Part shown: positions 27,814 to 37,080 of the stretch, one piece after another
How positions within the stretch are numbered: position 1 is the first letter of the stretch
How the letters are laid out: every line of letters starts with the position of its first letter
From: Actinomycetes bacterium
GTDB taxonomy: Bacteria; Actinomycetota; Thermoleophilia; BMS3ABIN01
Assembly (NCBI GenBank): GCA_021791195.1
Contig: JAJYXB010000019.1
Span: 118,621-182,620, forward strand
Length of the DNA: 64,000 nt
Direction of reading: 5' to 3'
Translations under genes and position numbers: made by a program
Notes under the pieces: model-generated
Databases searched by the model: none
Told to the model about the DNA's origin: nothing
What the model saw: only the letters and a program-made list of their open reading frames with translations

Positions 27814-28704
27814 ATGAAAGAAACCTTCAACCACGCGGATCACCCCTGTTTCAACCAGGGTGTCAGTAAGCACTACGGCCGGGTGCACCTGGCCGTCGCC
27901 CCCGGATGCAACATCCGCTGCAACTACTGCAACCGCCGGTTCGACTGCGCCAATGAAGGCCGGCCGGGCGTGACCAGCCGCCTGCTGAGTCCTATGGAAG
28001 CGCTGAGACGCCTGGAAGCAGCCATGTCGGGGCCAGTGCCCATCTCGGTAGCAGGCATCGCCGGGCCCGGCGATCCTCTTGCCAACCCGGATGCCACTTT
28101 CCGGACGCTGGAACTGGTGCGACGTAAATATCCACAGTTGCTACTGTGCCTTTCTACCAACGGGCTGATGGCAGTCCCTTTCCTGAGGGAGATCCTGGGC
28201 GCAGTCAGCCACATCACCCTGACGATCAATGCCGTAGACGCCGGGATCGGCGCCCGCATATATCAATGGGTGAGGCTTGGAAGCAGGATGTATACCGGGA
28301 TCGAGGCAGCCGGCACACTGCTGGAACGGCAGCTGGAAGCGATCCAGCTGCTAAAGCGTGCCGGTATGGTGGTCAAGGTCAATACCGTGATGATCCCCGG
28401 CGTCAACGATGTTCACGTCACGGCTGTCGCGGAAAAGATGGCGGCGCTGTCGGTCGATGTCTTCAACGCCATGCCGCTGTTCCCTGTCGAGGGAACGCCG
28501 TTTGCCCATATACGGCCGCCAACCGGCAGTGAAATGAGGGCGCTGCGGGCTCAGGCCCGGGAGCATCTGCCGCAGATGAGCCACTGCGCCCGCTGCCGCG
28601 CAGATGCAGCCGGACTGATCGGGCATGAGCAGCCGGTTTCGACAGAAGAATGCGCTCCGGCCGGTGAGAGCAGAAACGTCAACAAGAAATGCGCTCGCTT
28701 ATAG
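27814..28704 (+). CDS. nifB: FeMo-cofactor biosynthesis radical SAM protein NifB
   Basis: 296 residues. NifB makes the 8Fe-9S-C core (NifB-co) from two Fe-S clusters and SAM. The radical SAM motif CNIRCNYC lies near residues 31-38; C-terminal cysteines (MSHCARCRAD) would hold an extra cluster. The NafY/NifX-like C-terminal domain of many bacterial NifB proteins is absent, as in archaea and clostridia. AGGAG lies 6 nt before the ATG. Last nif gene of the cluster. Confidence 0.96.
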   Translation: MKETFNHADHPCFNQGVSKHYGRVHLAVAPGCNIRCNYCNRRFDCANEGRPGVTSRLLSPMEALRRLEAAMSGPVPISVAGIAGPGDPLANPDATFRTLELVRRKYPQLLLCLSTNGLMAVPFLREILGAVSHITLTINAVDAGIGARIYQWVRLGSRMYTGIEAAGTLLERQLEAIQLLKRAGMVVKVNTVMIPGVNDVHVTAVAEKMAALSVDVFNAMPLFPVEGTPFAHIRPPTGSEMRALRAQAREHLPQMSHCARCRADAAGLIGHEQPVSTEECAPAGESRNVNKKCARL

Positions 28705-28731
28705 AGCATGCACTACCGGAGAGGACTATCC

Positions 28732-29547
28732 TTGTTATCATCCCGATTGTCAACAAAACTAATTGCTATAACGGGGCTCCTGCTTTTATTGACAGGCACG
28801 GTCATAACTGCCCTGGGCTGCGGCAGCGGCCAGGCACAAGGTACAGGCCAGCAACAGACGCTGACGGTTTCGGCCGCCATCAGTCTAAAGGATGTGTTTA
28901 CCGAACTGGGCCGGGATTACCAGGCGGCTCATCCCGGGGTTGAAGTCAAGTTCAACTTCGGCGCCTCGGGCGATCTGGAACAGCAGATCATCGGCGGCGC
29001 CCCGGTCGATATCTTCGCTTCGGCATCGTCAAAAGAAACCGATGAGCTGGGCCAGCAAGGCAGGATAGATAAAAGCACGCTAATCCAGCCGGTGACCAAC
29101 GATGTCGTACTGGTGGTGCCGGCGGCTTCGGCAAATCAGGCCACCACCTTCACGGATCTGGCCCAGGGCCGTTTCGGCAAGATTGCCATCGGCAATCCGG
29201 ACACGGTGCCCGCCGGCCGTTACGCCCGCGACGTGCTCACCCGTTCCGGCGTCTGGGACACCGTCAAGCCCCGGCTCATCTACGGCGAGAGCGTGCGCCA
29301 GGTGCTAGACTATGTTGCGCGCGACGAGGTTGATGCGGGGATCGTCTATGCTACCGATGCCCGCACCCGGACGGCCGACGTCAAGGTGCTCCTGACCGCG
29401 CCGGCGGCAAGCCACAAGCCGGTCGTCTATCCCATGGCGGTGGTCACCAGCTCGCAGCAGGCATCGCTGGCCAGGCAGTTTCTTGCTTATCTCGGCTCAA
29501 GCGAGGCGCTGCCCGTTTTTGAAAAATACGGTTTCAGGTCACCGTAA
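28732..29547 (+). CDS. modA: Molybdate ABC transporter substrate-binding lipoprotein ModA
   Basis: 271 residues from the TTG with GGAGAGG 8 nt upstream; an ATG at 28708 is the alternative. A hydrophobic leader ends in a lipobox (ITALGC). The mature part shows the ModA signatures VSAAISLKDVFTEL, FGASGDLEQQI and APVDIFASAS. It captures molybdate for the nitrogenase cofactor. It follows nifB closely, so the transporter is part of the nif transcription unit. Confidence 0.93.
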   Translation: MLSSRLSTKLIAITGLLLLLTGTVITALGCGSGQAQGTGQQQTLTVSAAISLKDVFTELGRDYQAAHPGVEVKFNFGASGDLEQQIIGGAPVDIFASASSKETDELGQQGRIDKSTLIQPVTNDVVLVVPAASANQATTFTDLAQGRFGKIAIGNPDTVPAGRYARDVLTRSGVWDTVKPRLIYGESVRQVLDYVARDEVDAGIVYATDARTRTADVKVLLTAPAASHKPVVYPMAVVTSSQQASLARQFLAYLGSSEALPVFEKYGFRSP

Positions 29548-30213
29548 GTGAACGCCCTGTCCCTCTTTTCCTTGAGGCTGTCGCTGCAGGTGGCGCTGGC
29601 CGCGACCGCTCTTGTCGTTCCCGCAGGCATCGGTCTGGCTTATCTGCTTGCCCGCAGAAGCTTCAGAGGCAGGGATCTGCTGGATATAATCCTGACACTG
29701 CCCCTGGTAATGCCCCCCACGGTCACCGGCTACTACCTGGTGATCGTGCTGGGCCGCAACGGTCCTCTCGGCGGCTTAATATATTCTCACACCGGCTGGT
29801 CGATCATGTTTACCTGGGAGGCGGCGGTACTGGCCTCCTCTGTGGTGGCCATGCCGCTGATGGTCAAGACCGCCAGAGCTGCATTCGAGTCAGTCGAACG
29901 CAATCTGATCGAAACATCCGAAACACTCGGCCATAGCGGAGCCGCCACCTTCTTCCACGTGACCCTGCCCCTTGCACGCAGAGGGCTGTTCGCCGGTGCT
30001 ACACTCTCTTTTGCCCGGGCGCTGGGCGAGTTTGGCGCCACACTGATGCTGGCCGGAAACATCCCCGGCAAGACCAGCACGGCCCCTCTCGCGATCTATA
30101 CATATGCCAGCAGCGGCGACTGGCCGCGAGCCAACAGCCTGGTGCTGCTTTTCACCGCGATCTCCGCCCTGTTCCTCTATGTCGCCGTTAAGCTGAATGC
30201 CAGGATCATCTGA
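29548..30213 (+). CDS. modB: Molybdate ABC transporter permease ModB
   Basis: 221 residues with five to six membrane helices and the LPLVMPPTVTGYYL segment typical of ModB, plus the permease loop (SETLGHSGAATFFHVTLPLA). The GTG start directly follows the modA stop, and the stop overlaps modC. It moves molybdate into the cell with ModC. Confidence 0.95.
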   Translation: MNALSLFSLRLSLQVALAATALVVPAGIGLAYLLARRSFRGRDLLDIILTLPLVMPPTVTGYYLVIVLGRNGPLGGLIYSHTGWSIMFTWEAAVLASSVVAMPLMVKTARAAFESVERNLIETSETLGHSGAATFFHVTLPLARRGLFAGATLSFARALGEFGATLMLAGNIPGKTSTAPLAIYTYASSGDWPRANSLVLLFTAISALFLYVAVKLNARII

Positions 30214-30983
30214 TGGCCATCGAGTTGAGCCTGGAGAAAAATGTCACCGGTTTCAGACTGGACGTCGAATGGTCGGCAGAAACGGGCCTGGTGGCGCTCT
30301 TTGGTTTCTCTGGTTCGGGAAAGACGATGACGCTCCGGCAGATTGCCGGACTTGAAAGACCTGACCGCGGCTACGTGCGCCTGGACGGCGACACCCTGTT
30401 TGACAGTGACGCCGGGGTCGATGTCAAAACAGGACGCCGGCAGCTGGGTTACGTCTTCCAGAATCAGAGCCTTTTCCCCCACATGACGATAAGACGCAAC
30501 ATCGCTTTTGGCCTCACTACCGGTGACCGCCACACGAGAGCGGACCGGCTCCGGCAGATAATCTCCCTTTTCCGCCTCGAGGGACTGGAAAGGGCAATGC
30601 CAGCCGAGATCTCCGGCGGCCAGCAGCAACGGGTGGCGCTGGCGCGAGCGCTGATCGGCCGGCCGCGAATGCTGCTGCTGGATGAGCCGCTTTCGGCACT
30701 CGACCTGCCTGACCGGCTGCGAATGCGGGAAATCATCAAGGAGGCGCAGGCGCAGTTCTCGATTCCGGTAATCCTGGTGACGCACTCATTTCGTGAAGTG
30801 GAAGAGCTGGCGGACATGGTTTTTATCTACTCCGGCGGCAGGGTGGCGCAAGCCGGCCCGCCGGCGGCGATCAGGGATAACCCGGCGGGACCAGAGGTAT
30901 GCGAGCTTCTGGGGCCTGGCGGCAACGAAGCGGCTCTGAACAAAGCTGGCCGCAAGGCTGCAGGCGACGCTACTTTTCCCTGA
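30213..30983 (+). CDS. modC: Molybdate ABC transporter ATP-binding protein ModC
   Basis: 256 residues. P-loop [10 protein letters not shown] (about residues 31-40), signature [15 protein letters not shown], Walker [12 protein letters not shown] and switch histidine [11 protein letters not shown]. The usual C-terminal TOBE/Mop molybdate-sensing domain of ModC (typically about 350 residues) is missing, so trans-inhibition by molybdate is not expected. Confidence 0.93.
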   Translation: MAIELSLEKNVTGFRLDVEWSAETGLVALFGFSGSGKTMTLRQIAGLERPDRGYVRLDGDTLFDSDAGVDVKTGRRQLGYVFQNQSLFPHMTIRRNIAFGLTTGDRHTRADRLRQIISLFRLEGLERAMPAEISGGQQQRVALARALIGRPRMLLLDEPLSALDLPDRLRMREIIKEAQAQFSIPVILVTHSFREVEELADMVFIYSGGRVAQAGPPAAIRDNPAGPEVCELLGPGGNEAALNKAGRKAAGDATFP

Positions 30984-31022
30984 TTAAGGGTATTGTGTCG
31001 GCGTTGTCAATAAAGGCGCGCC

Positions 31023-33752
31023 GTGAGCATACGCAAGAAAACGATCATCATCGTGGGCATCGCCTTCGTCTGCCTGACATTGGCGGCTTACCTGGCGCTG
31101 CCTTCGATCCTGATGAGCCGGTTCGGCGATACGGAAAGCGCCGATGTACGCGACAGCACACAGCGAGCAGTCGAAACCCTGAATGATCAGGCCGCCACAC
31201 TGAACGACTTCGCCCGCGACTGGGCCAGCTGGAACGACACCTACGCCTTCATCGCTGACGGGAACAGCACTTACATCCGTTCGAACCTCCAGCCGGACAC
31301 GAGTTTCAGGAATCTCCAGGTCAGCCTGATGCTGTTCATCAACGCGCAGCATCAGGTCATATTTGCCAAAGGCTACGACCTGGGCGCCGAACACGATCTC
31401 ATCATTCCGGATGGTCTGAAAAGTACGCTGGCAGGCGACAGCCTGCTGACCGGCCACACGTCGCCGGGCCAGAGCATGCATGGAGTCATGTCCCTGCCGC
31501 AGGGCCTGATGCTGATCGCCGCCCAGCCCATCCTCACCAGCGACGGCACCGGGCCCGTGCGGGGGACACTGCTTTGGGGACGCAGCCTTGACGCATACGA
31601 GACCGGCAAACTGTCAGAGGCGACACATCTGTCGCTGACAATCGAGCCGGTGCGCACGCCGGGCCTGCCGTCCGATATGCGGGCAGCCCTCGCCAGCGTC
31701 TCGGCGAGCAACCCGATCGCGGTCCGGCCGCTCGATGAAGACACCATCGCCGGCTATGCGCTCATCAATGACATCCACGGCAAACCGGCGGCGCTGCTGC
31801 GCGAGACGCAGCCGCGGACGATCTATGCCCAGAGCCGGACGGTCATCCGTTACCTGACCGCCGCCATCGCCGCGGGGGGGCTGTTCGCCGGCATCGGCAC
31901 CGTGCTGCTGCTGGAGAAGTGGGTGCTCTCGCGCACCACCCGCCTGAGCGGCGACATCAGCGGCATCGCGGCCAGCGGCGACGCCGCCGCCCGCATCAGC
32001 ATGGACGGCAGCGATGAACTGTCATACCTGGCCGGCAACATCAACGAGATGCTGGCCTCGCTGGAAGCTTCGCAGCGGCAGCTGCGCACCGCGCATAACG
32101 ACCTCGGTCTCAGCATCAGGGAGCGGTCCCGGGAACGCCGCCAAAAAGCCGCGGTCCTGGAGTCGCTGACCGAGATCGACCGGGAACTGATCGATGCCGG
32201 CGGCTCTCAGCCGCTGATCCTCCAGCGCATCTGCCGCCGCGCCACCGAACTGCTGCATGCCCCCATGGGCCTGATTGCCATGGGTGACGCCGGCAGCATA
32301 CAAGTCACCACCAGCATCGGCATCGATGACCCCGAGGAGGCGGGCCGATGGCTCACGGGACTGCTGGAGGACGTTGAGGTTATCGATGCCGCGGATGCGG
32401 CCACGGGGCTGCTTTCCGAGCAATTGTGCGGCCGGCTGGAAAGCATGATGGCGCCTGAGCCGGACCGGTTCCTCACCGCCAGGGGGATAACTTCGCTGGT
32501 CTGCTCGCCGCTGGCGACCGGGGAACAGGCGCAGGGCGCGCTGATTGTTTTTGACAAAGAGCCACGGGTATGGCAAAGAGACGAGATCCAGGTACTGGAC
32601 CTGCTTGCGGCGCAGGTGTCGCTGGCGATGGATGAGGCGCAACTCTTCCGGCAGGAACATTTGCGGCGCGAAGAGCTTGCGGCGCTTTATGAACTGTCCC
32701 AGGCGCTGGCGAACGCTCCGCCTGACGTCGAGGCGATCCTCGACATCGTTGTCCGGCACGCCGCGGAGAAGATCCATGTCACCTTCGCCTGCATCGCGCT
32801 CGCGGATGCGGCACAGCGCTATACGGTCCGGACCTGCCATCCACTACGCACCATCGAGGGCGATCTGAATCTCTGTAACGTCTGCGAGTCCAGTCCTGGC
32901 ATCTGCCTGGAGATCATCGAGGATGGCGAACCGCGGGTGATCGACCGCTCCATGCCCGGCTTCGAGGACATCCTGCAAAAAAGCGACTTTTCTCACATCG
33001 CCCGCTCTCTCTGCCTGGCGCCCATCAGGACTTCGGAGCGCAACTTCGGCCTGCTCATCCTGGCTGAAGCGCGCAGCGGGGAACGGGAGCCGTTCACGAC
33101 TGAGAAACTGCGGCTGGCGCGCAGCATCGGCGATCAGACATCCAGCGCCCTCAACAGGGCGGAGCTGTTCGAGAAGCTGCAGCGTTCATACCTGGAGACC
33201 GTGCTGTCACTGGCAACGGCAGTGGAGGCGAAAGACGCCTATACGGCCGGGCACGCCGAGAAACTGTCGGCCATCGCTGTCGCCGTGGGCCGCGAGCTCG
33301 GCCTGGAGGACGAAGAGCTCGACAGCCTCCACCGCGGCGCCATCCTGCACGACGTCGGCAAGATCGGCGTGGACGATTCCATCCTGCAGAAGCGCGGCAG
33401 CCTCACGGACGAGGAATGGGAGCGGATGCGCCGGCATCCGGACATCGGCGCCCAGATCCTCAAGCCGGTGCCCCAGCTGAAGAACGCCGCCCTCATCGTC
33501 CGCCACCACCACGAGCGCTTCGACGGCCACGGCTATCCGTCCGGGCTCGCCGGCGAAGAGATTCCGGTCGGCGCCCGCATCCTGGCGGTGGCCGATGCTT
33601 TCAGCGCCATGGTCGACCAGCGGGTCTACAAGGAGCCGGTCTCGCGGCGGGCCGCACTCGAGGAGCTGATCACCTGCGCCGGCAGCCAGTTCGATCCCCG
33701 CGTGGTCGAGGCGTTCATCCGCCTGCTGGAGCGGGGGGAGATCGCCGGTTGA
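31023..33752 (+). CDS. Membrane sensor with CHASE4, HAMP, GAF and HD-GYP domains
   Basis: 909 residues from a GTG. First membrane helix (about 8-28), an extracytoplasmic CHASE4-like domain with the DWASWNDTYAF motif (about 65-75), second helix (about 280-300), HAMP, two GAF-like domains (about 380-530 and 560-700) and an HD-GYP domain with HDVGKIGV and HHERFDGHGYPSG. HD-GYP domains hydrolyse cyclic di-GMP. It lies 40 bp after modC on the same strand and could be read from the nif-mod transcript; the signal sensed is unknown. Confidence 0.9.
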   Translation: MSIRKKTIIIVGIAFVCLTLAAYLALPSILMSRFGDTESADVRDSTQRAVETLNDQAATLNDFARDWASWNDTYAFIADGNSTYIRSNLQPDTSFRNLQVSLMLFINAQHQVIFAKGYDLGAEHDLIIPDGLKSTLAGDSLLTGHTSPGQSMHGVMSLPQGLMLIAAQPILTSDGTGPVRGTLLWGRSLDAYETGKLSEATHLSLTIEPVRTPGLPSDMRAALASVSASNPIAVRPLDEDTIAGYALINDIHGKPAALLRETQPRTIYAQSRTVIRYLTAAIAAGGLFAGIGTVLLLEKWVLSRTTRLSGDISGIAASGDAAARISMDGSDELSYLAGNINEMLASLEASQRQLRTAHNDLGLSIRERSRERRQKAAVLESLTEIDRELIDAGGSQPLILQRICRRATELLHAPMGLIAMGDAGSIQVTTSIGIDDPEEAGRWLTGLLEDVEVIDAADAATGLLSEQLCGRLESMMAPEPDRFLTARGITSLVCSPLATGEQAQGALIVFDKEPRVWQRDEIQVLDLLAAQVSLAMDEAQLFRQEHLRREELAALYELSQALANAPPDVEAILDIVVRHAAEKIHVTFACIALADAAQRYTVRTCHPLRTIEGDLNLCNVCESSPGICLEIIEDGEPRVIDRSMPGFEDILQKSDFSHIARSLCLAPIRTSERNFGLLILAEARSGEREPFTTEKLRLARSIGDQTSSALNRAELFEKLQRSYLETVLSLATAVEAKDAYTAGHAEKLSAIAVAVGRELGLEDEELDSLHRGAILHDVGKIGVDDSILQKRGSLTDEEWERMRRHPDIGAQILKPVPQLKNAALIVRHHHERFDGHGYPSGLAGEEIPVGARILAVADAFSAMVDQRVYKEPVSRRAALEELITCAGSQFDPRVVEAFIRLLERGEIAG

Positions 33753-33757
33753 GCAGG

Positions 33758-34387
33758 TCAGTCGAACGCCGGCGGGCGGTGCTCATCGGCCAGATGCGCC
33801 CGCACCTCGGCCAAGTGCTTCCCGTTGGTGCGCTGCCATGACAGTTCGGGTAATTCGTCAAAATCGAAGAAGCGGGCGTCCATCGTCTCGTCGCTGGAGC
33901 GGGCGGCGCCGCCGGTGATGTCGCAGAGGAAGATGATCTTGTAGGCATGGAAGAACTCCAGCGGCCGGCCGCCGCGGTTGGCGTCAAAGACGCCGATCAC
34001 CTTGCGCGGAACCACCTCGAAGCCACTCTCCTCCCAGACTTCACGCGCCACCATTGCCGAAGGCAGATCGCCGACGTCAGCCCAGCCGCCGGGCATGCAC
34101 CAGCACTGGTCGCGGCGCTCCTGGACAAGCAGGATCCGGCCGTCCCGGATAACGGCGCCGCGCACGTCGATCTTGGCGGTGGCGTATCCCGGCTGCGCCG
34201 AGAAATTCTGCGCCAGTTCGCCGGCCGGCAGTCCGGTATGGCTGGCCACGATCTCCGCGGCGATCCCGTTCAGACGCGTGTAACGTTCAGTCTCGTAACT
34301 GGTGGTGGCAAACGCCAGGCCGGTCTGGCAGAGTCCCTGGATCTCCCGGGCCCATTCCAGCCAGCGAGGCATCTCTTTTCCGCTCAT
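33758..34387 (-). CDS. NUDIX hydrolase
   Basis: 209 residues: an N-terminal helical segment (about 1-65) found in a Nudix subfamily, then the Nudix domain with MPGGWADVGD...REVWEESGF. The first glutamate of the Nudix box is aspartate here, while the REVWEE core is intact. The substrate is probably a nucleoside-diphosphate derivative such as an ADP-sugar; not determinable. The start at 34387 has GAGGAGG 7 nt upstream. Convergent with the HD-GYP gene, leaving 5 bp. Confidence 0.88.
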   Translation of the reverse strand: MSGKEMPRWLEWAREIQGLCQTGLAFATTSYETERYTRLNGIAAEIVASHTGLPAGELAQNFSAQPGYATAKIDVRGAVIRDGRILLVQERRDQCWCMPGGWADVGDLPSAMVAREVWEESGFEVVPRKVIGVFDANRGGRPLEFFHAYKIIFLCDITGGAARSSDETMDARFFDFDELPELSWQRTNGKHLAEVRAHLADEHRPPAFD

Positions 34388-34563
34388 GGCCGCGCCTCCT
34401 CGTGATTGCTTCCCTGTTCCGACCGCGACCTTTCCAGTATCCCACATTCACCGGCCGGCTTCATTTGCCGCCTGGCTCCGTATTCAAGAAATTACCGCCC
34501 CCTTCCGAAGAATAAACTGGGTCATCCAGGGAGGGCGACTCGCAAAATCTACCTTGTATCAAC

Positions 34564-34601
34564 CGAAATAACCGGCGCCGGCGCAGACGCCGGTTATTTC
34601 G
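34564..34601. terminator. Perfect 14-bp hairpin
   Basis: CGAAATAACCGGCG at 34564-34577 pairs with 34588-34601 around a 10-nt loop. There is only a short T run on either side. It lies in the gap before the DUF169 gene; it could be a terminator or processed RNA structure. No gene is seen in 34388-34675. Confidence 0.45.
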
Positions 34602-34675
34602 TGGCGCCGCCACGGGAGCGCCACTGCGCCAAATGATTCAATTCCGGCGCCAGCGGAAATAAGAATGATGCCAAG

Positions 34676-35380
34676 ATGCCTCATCCCGTTTCCATAACCA
34701 GACTGCAACAGGCCGCCGCCAGGCTGGAAGCCCGCGTCGGCTTCCTGCTGTCCCCCACCGCCCTGTTCTTCGCCGCGGCGGCGCCGGAGCAGGCCTTCGT
34801 TCCCGGGACTGAATCCTGGACCTGCATGTTCGCCCTGATGAAAAAGATCCAGGCGGGCGGCAGCGCCGCGTTCTCTGCCGCTGCGCCCGGCTGCCTCGGC
34901 GCCTCCTGCTACCTGGGATTCAATGACCTGCCTGTGGCGCCCGCGGCATTCTACCTCTCCAAAATGGAGCGTCTGAAAAAGGATGTCCGCCTCGCGGCGG
35001 CGTTCTACCAGGACGTGCAGCCGCTGCTGGCCGCGTCAAAGTTTCTGGTCTTTCAACGGCTGGATAAAGTTGACATTAGAGTTGAAGTCGAGATCGTCAA
35101 CCTCTGGGTTGACGCCTCCTCGCTGTCGAATCTGCATGCGCTGGCAAATTACGACCGGGATGACAACCAAAGCGTCATTATGCCATTCGCCTCAGGCTGT
35201 CAGAGCATCTGGACGCTGCCCTTCAAGGAAAAGCAGCGTCCGCAGGCGCGCGCCGTGGTGGGCTCGCTGGACCCGACGGTGAGGGCTTACCTGCCGCCCG
35301 GCGCCGTGTCGTTCTCCATCCCGGCCGGGCGCTTCCTGGAGATGTGCGACAACGTCCCCGGCAGCTTCCTTTCCCACTGA
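34676..35380 (+). CDS. DUF169 family protein
   Basis: 234 residues. The overall pattern (an early hydrophobic FLLSPTALFFA-type segment, a CLGASCYLGF cysteine motif near residue 80, and a conserved end with FSIPAGRFLEMCDN) fits DUF169 proteins, common in anaerobic bacteria and archaea and of unknown function. Monocistronic. The cysteines might bind a metal, but this is not shown. Confidence 0.7.
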   Translation: MPHPVSITRLQQAAARLEARVGFLLSPTALFFAAAAPEQAFVPGTESWTCMFALMKKIQAGGSAAFSAAAPGCLGASCYLGFNDLPVAPAAFYLSKMERLKKDVRLAAAFYQDVQPLLAASKFLVFQRLDKVDIRVEVEIVNLWVDASSLSNLHALANYDRDDNQSVIMPFASGCQSIWTLPFKEKQRPQARAVVGSLDPTVRAYLPPGAVSFSIPAGRFLEMCDNVPGSFLSH

Positions 35381-35418
35381 AACCGTGGCGTCACCCGGCG
35401 CGGCGCGATCTTCCCGGC

Positions 35419-35471
35419 TTAACTTTCCGTAACATTGAATTCATCTTAAATTCATATGCACATGGGATAAT
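35419..35471 (+). promoter_or_regulatory. Pho-box promoter upstream of a short ORF-less segment
   Basis: TTAAC (35419), GTAAC (35429), TTCAT (35440) and TTCAT (35451) form direct repeats with 10-, 11- and 11-bp steps. GATAAT at 35466-35471 is a good -10 box, 15 nt after the start of the last unit, the same geometry as at 8392/8407. Confidence 0.6.
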
Positions 35472-35477
35472 GCTTTC

Positions 35478-35556
35478 AACGGAATGAGTTCATCCTTCAC
35501 TCATCCTTCGCATTCCTTAAGAAAACGGCGCCTTGGCAGGGGCGCCGTTTTCGTTG
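35478..35556 (+). ncRNA. Candidate phosphate-responsive small RNA with repeated CATCCTTC
   Basis: From a start near 35478 the transcript has no ORF and runs into a perfect 12-bp terminator hairpin (GAAAACGGCGCC at 35521-35532 with 35541-35552). Between them, GGAATG pairs with CATTCC and exposes two direct copies of CATCCTTC, complementary to AGGATG-like Shine-Dalgarno/start regions. This is the architecture of trans-acting sRNAs. The hairpin also serves as terminator for the VOC gene on the other strand. Confidence 0.45.
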
Positions 35557-35586
35557 CCCTATCGATGCGCAGGCGCCGGCCTGAAT

Positions 35587-35979
35587 CTACATCTCCTCGT
35601 AAGTGATGAACGAGAGCACCGCGCCCTGAGGATCCTGAATGGTCGCGAATCTGCCGGTGCCGGGGATGTCCATGGGCGGCACCAGCACGGTTGCGCCCAT
35701 TCCCTGCGCCTTTTTCACCGCCTCGTCGACACTGTCAACAGTGACGTACGCTCCCCAGTAAGGTGGCGCGCCGGCTTTTTCCGCCGCCTCGGGCAGCTGC
35801 ATCAGGCCGGCGACCGGTTCGCCGCCCACCTTGAACACCGTGTACTCGCCATAGCCGGGCACGGTGGATTTCTCCGGCGCCCAGCCGAACAGCTCTGTAT
35901 AGAAACGCGTCGCGGCCTCGACATCCCTGGTCAACAGTTCGTTCCAGCTGAACGCTCCCTGTTTTGTGCGGACCTCCAT
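35587..35979 (-). CDS. VOC/glyoxalase superfamily protein
   Basis: 130 residues in two beta-alpha-beta-beta-beta modules: FSWNELLTRDVEAATRFYTE at the start and DPQGAVLSFITYEEM at the end. Such proteins bind a divalent metal and act as lyases, dioxygenases or resistance proteins; the reaction here cannot be told. Start with GAAGGAG upstream. Confidence 0.85.
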   Translation of the reverse strand: MEVRTKQGAFSWNELLTRDVEAATRFYTELFGWAPEKSTVPGYGEYTVFKVGGEPVAGLMQLPEAAEKAGAPPYWGAYVTVDSVDEAVKKAQGMGATVLVPPMDIPGTGRFATIQDPQGAVLSFITYEEM

Positions 35980-36171
35980 TGTTTCTCCTTCCCCCGAAAT
36001 CGGTTGCTTCCTGAAAGCTTTCCCGGGAATGGAGATAAGTAAGCGTGCGAGGGCCGCCGGATCGATTTACCTGCAAATCAGGTTTGCAGCCGGAGCATTT
36101 TTCCGGGATATCGTCTTGGCTCCCAGGGATTTTTTCATGCCTGCCTCCGTATTTGATCGGCGGCCCTGCCT

Positions 36172-36984
36172 CTAAAGCGTGGGGCCTTTCTCCGCCGGCG
36201 TCACTTTCTTCAGCTCGGCGGTGACATAGTCGAACGCCTCATCGACGGAATCGGTGGTGATGAAGATGTCCAGGTCGCTGGCGTCGATGGTGCAGTGCCG
36301 GATCAGCGCCTCGAAATTGATGACCTCGTTCCAGTAATCGCTGCCGAAGAGCACAACCGGCAGATGCTTGGTGATCTTGCTGGTCTTCAGCAGCGTCAGC
36401 AGCTCGAACATCTCATCCATGGTGCCGTAGCCTCCAGGAAAGAAGATGACCGCCTTGGCGAGATAGGCCAGCCAGAACTTGCGCATGAAAAAGTAATGGA
36501 AGTGGAAAGCGAACTCGCGCGTGATGTACTGGTTGAATGTCTGCTCGCTGGGGATGGAGATCGACATGCCGATGTTCATGCCGCGCGCTTCGGAGGCGCC
36601 CCGGTTGGCGGCCTCCATGATGCCGGGGCCGCCGCCGGTGCAGACGACATAGCGGTGCTCATCGTCGCCCAGCTCTTTCGACCAGATGGTCAGCCGCTCG
36701 GCCAGCTCGCTGGCGGCCTCATAGTAGCGCGACATCTCCAGATGCATCCGCGCCCGCCTTTTTGCCTCTTCGCCGGTGGCCGCCTGCAGCTCCGCCTCCG
36801 CCTGCTCGCGCGGGATGAAGCGCGCCGAGCCCATGAAGACAATCGTGTCAGAAATATGATGTTGGTCAAACCGGCTCTGCGGCTCCAGATACTCCGAGAG
36901 GATCCTCAGGGGGCGGCCGGCGCGCTGGTTGAGAAACTTGCGGTTCTCGTAAGCCACAAGCGGCGGTCGTTTTTTATCAGCCAT
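36172..36984 (-). CDS. LOG-family protein (TIGR00730-type nucleotide phosphoribohydrolase)
   Basis: 270 residues. GGGPGIMEAANRGA (about 125-138) and PGGYGTMDEMFE (about 195-206) are the LOG-family nucleotide-binding and catalytic motifs. These enzymes cleave the N-glycosidic bond of nucleoside 5'-monophosphates, known as cytokinin activation in plants. The ATG at 36984 is preferred over the one at 37008 because AAAGGAG lies 7 nt before it. It lies 94 bp downstream of the AICAR transformylase gene, separated by a small tandem duplication. Confidence 0.9.
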   Translation of the reverse strand: MADKKRPPLVAYENRKFLNQRAGRPLRILSEYLEPQSRFDQHHISDTIVFMGSARFIPREQAEAELQAATGEEAKRRARMHLEMSRYYEAASELAERLTIWSKELGDDEHRYVVCTGGGPGIMEAANRGASEARGMNIGMSISIPSEQTFNQYITREFAFHFHYFFMRKFWLAYLAKAVIFFPGGYGTMDEMFELLTLLKTSKITKHLPVVLFGSDYWNEVINFEALIRHCTIDASDLDIFITTDSVDEAFDYVTAELKKVTPAEKGPTL

Positions 36985-37001
36985 GGTGACTCCTTTGATA
37001 C

Positions 37002-37080
37002 CGTTCAAGGTTTATGGACGTCCGCCGGCGTCCGGCGGCCTGTCTCGTTCAAGGTTTATGGACGTCCGGCGGCCTGTCCT
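37002..37080. repeat. Short direct duplication
   Basis: A 23-bp unit (starting CGTTCAAGGTTTATGGACG) occurs at 37002-37024 and 37046-37068, and GTCCGGCGGCCTGTC follows or overlaps twice (37030 and 37064). It fills the gap between two minus-strand genes and touches the purH-like stop. Confidence 0.7.
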
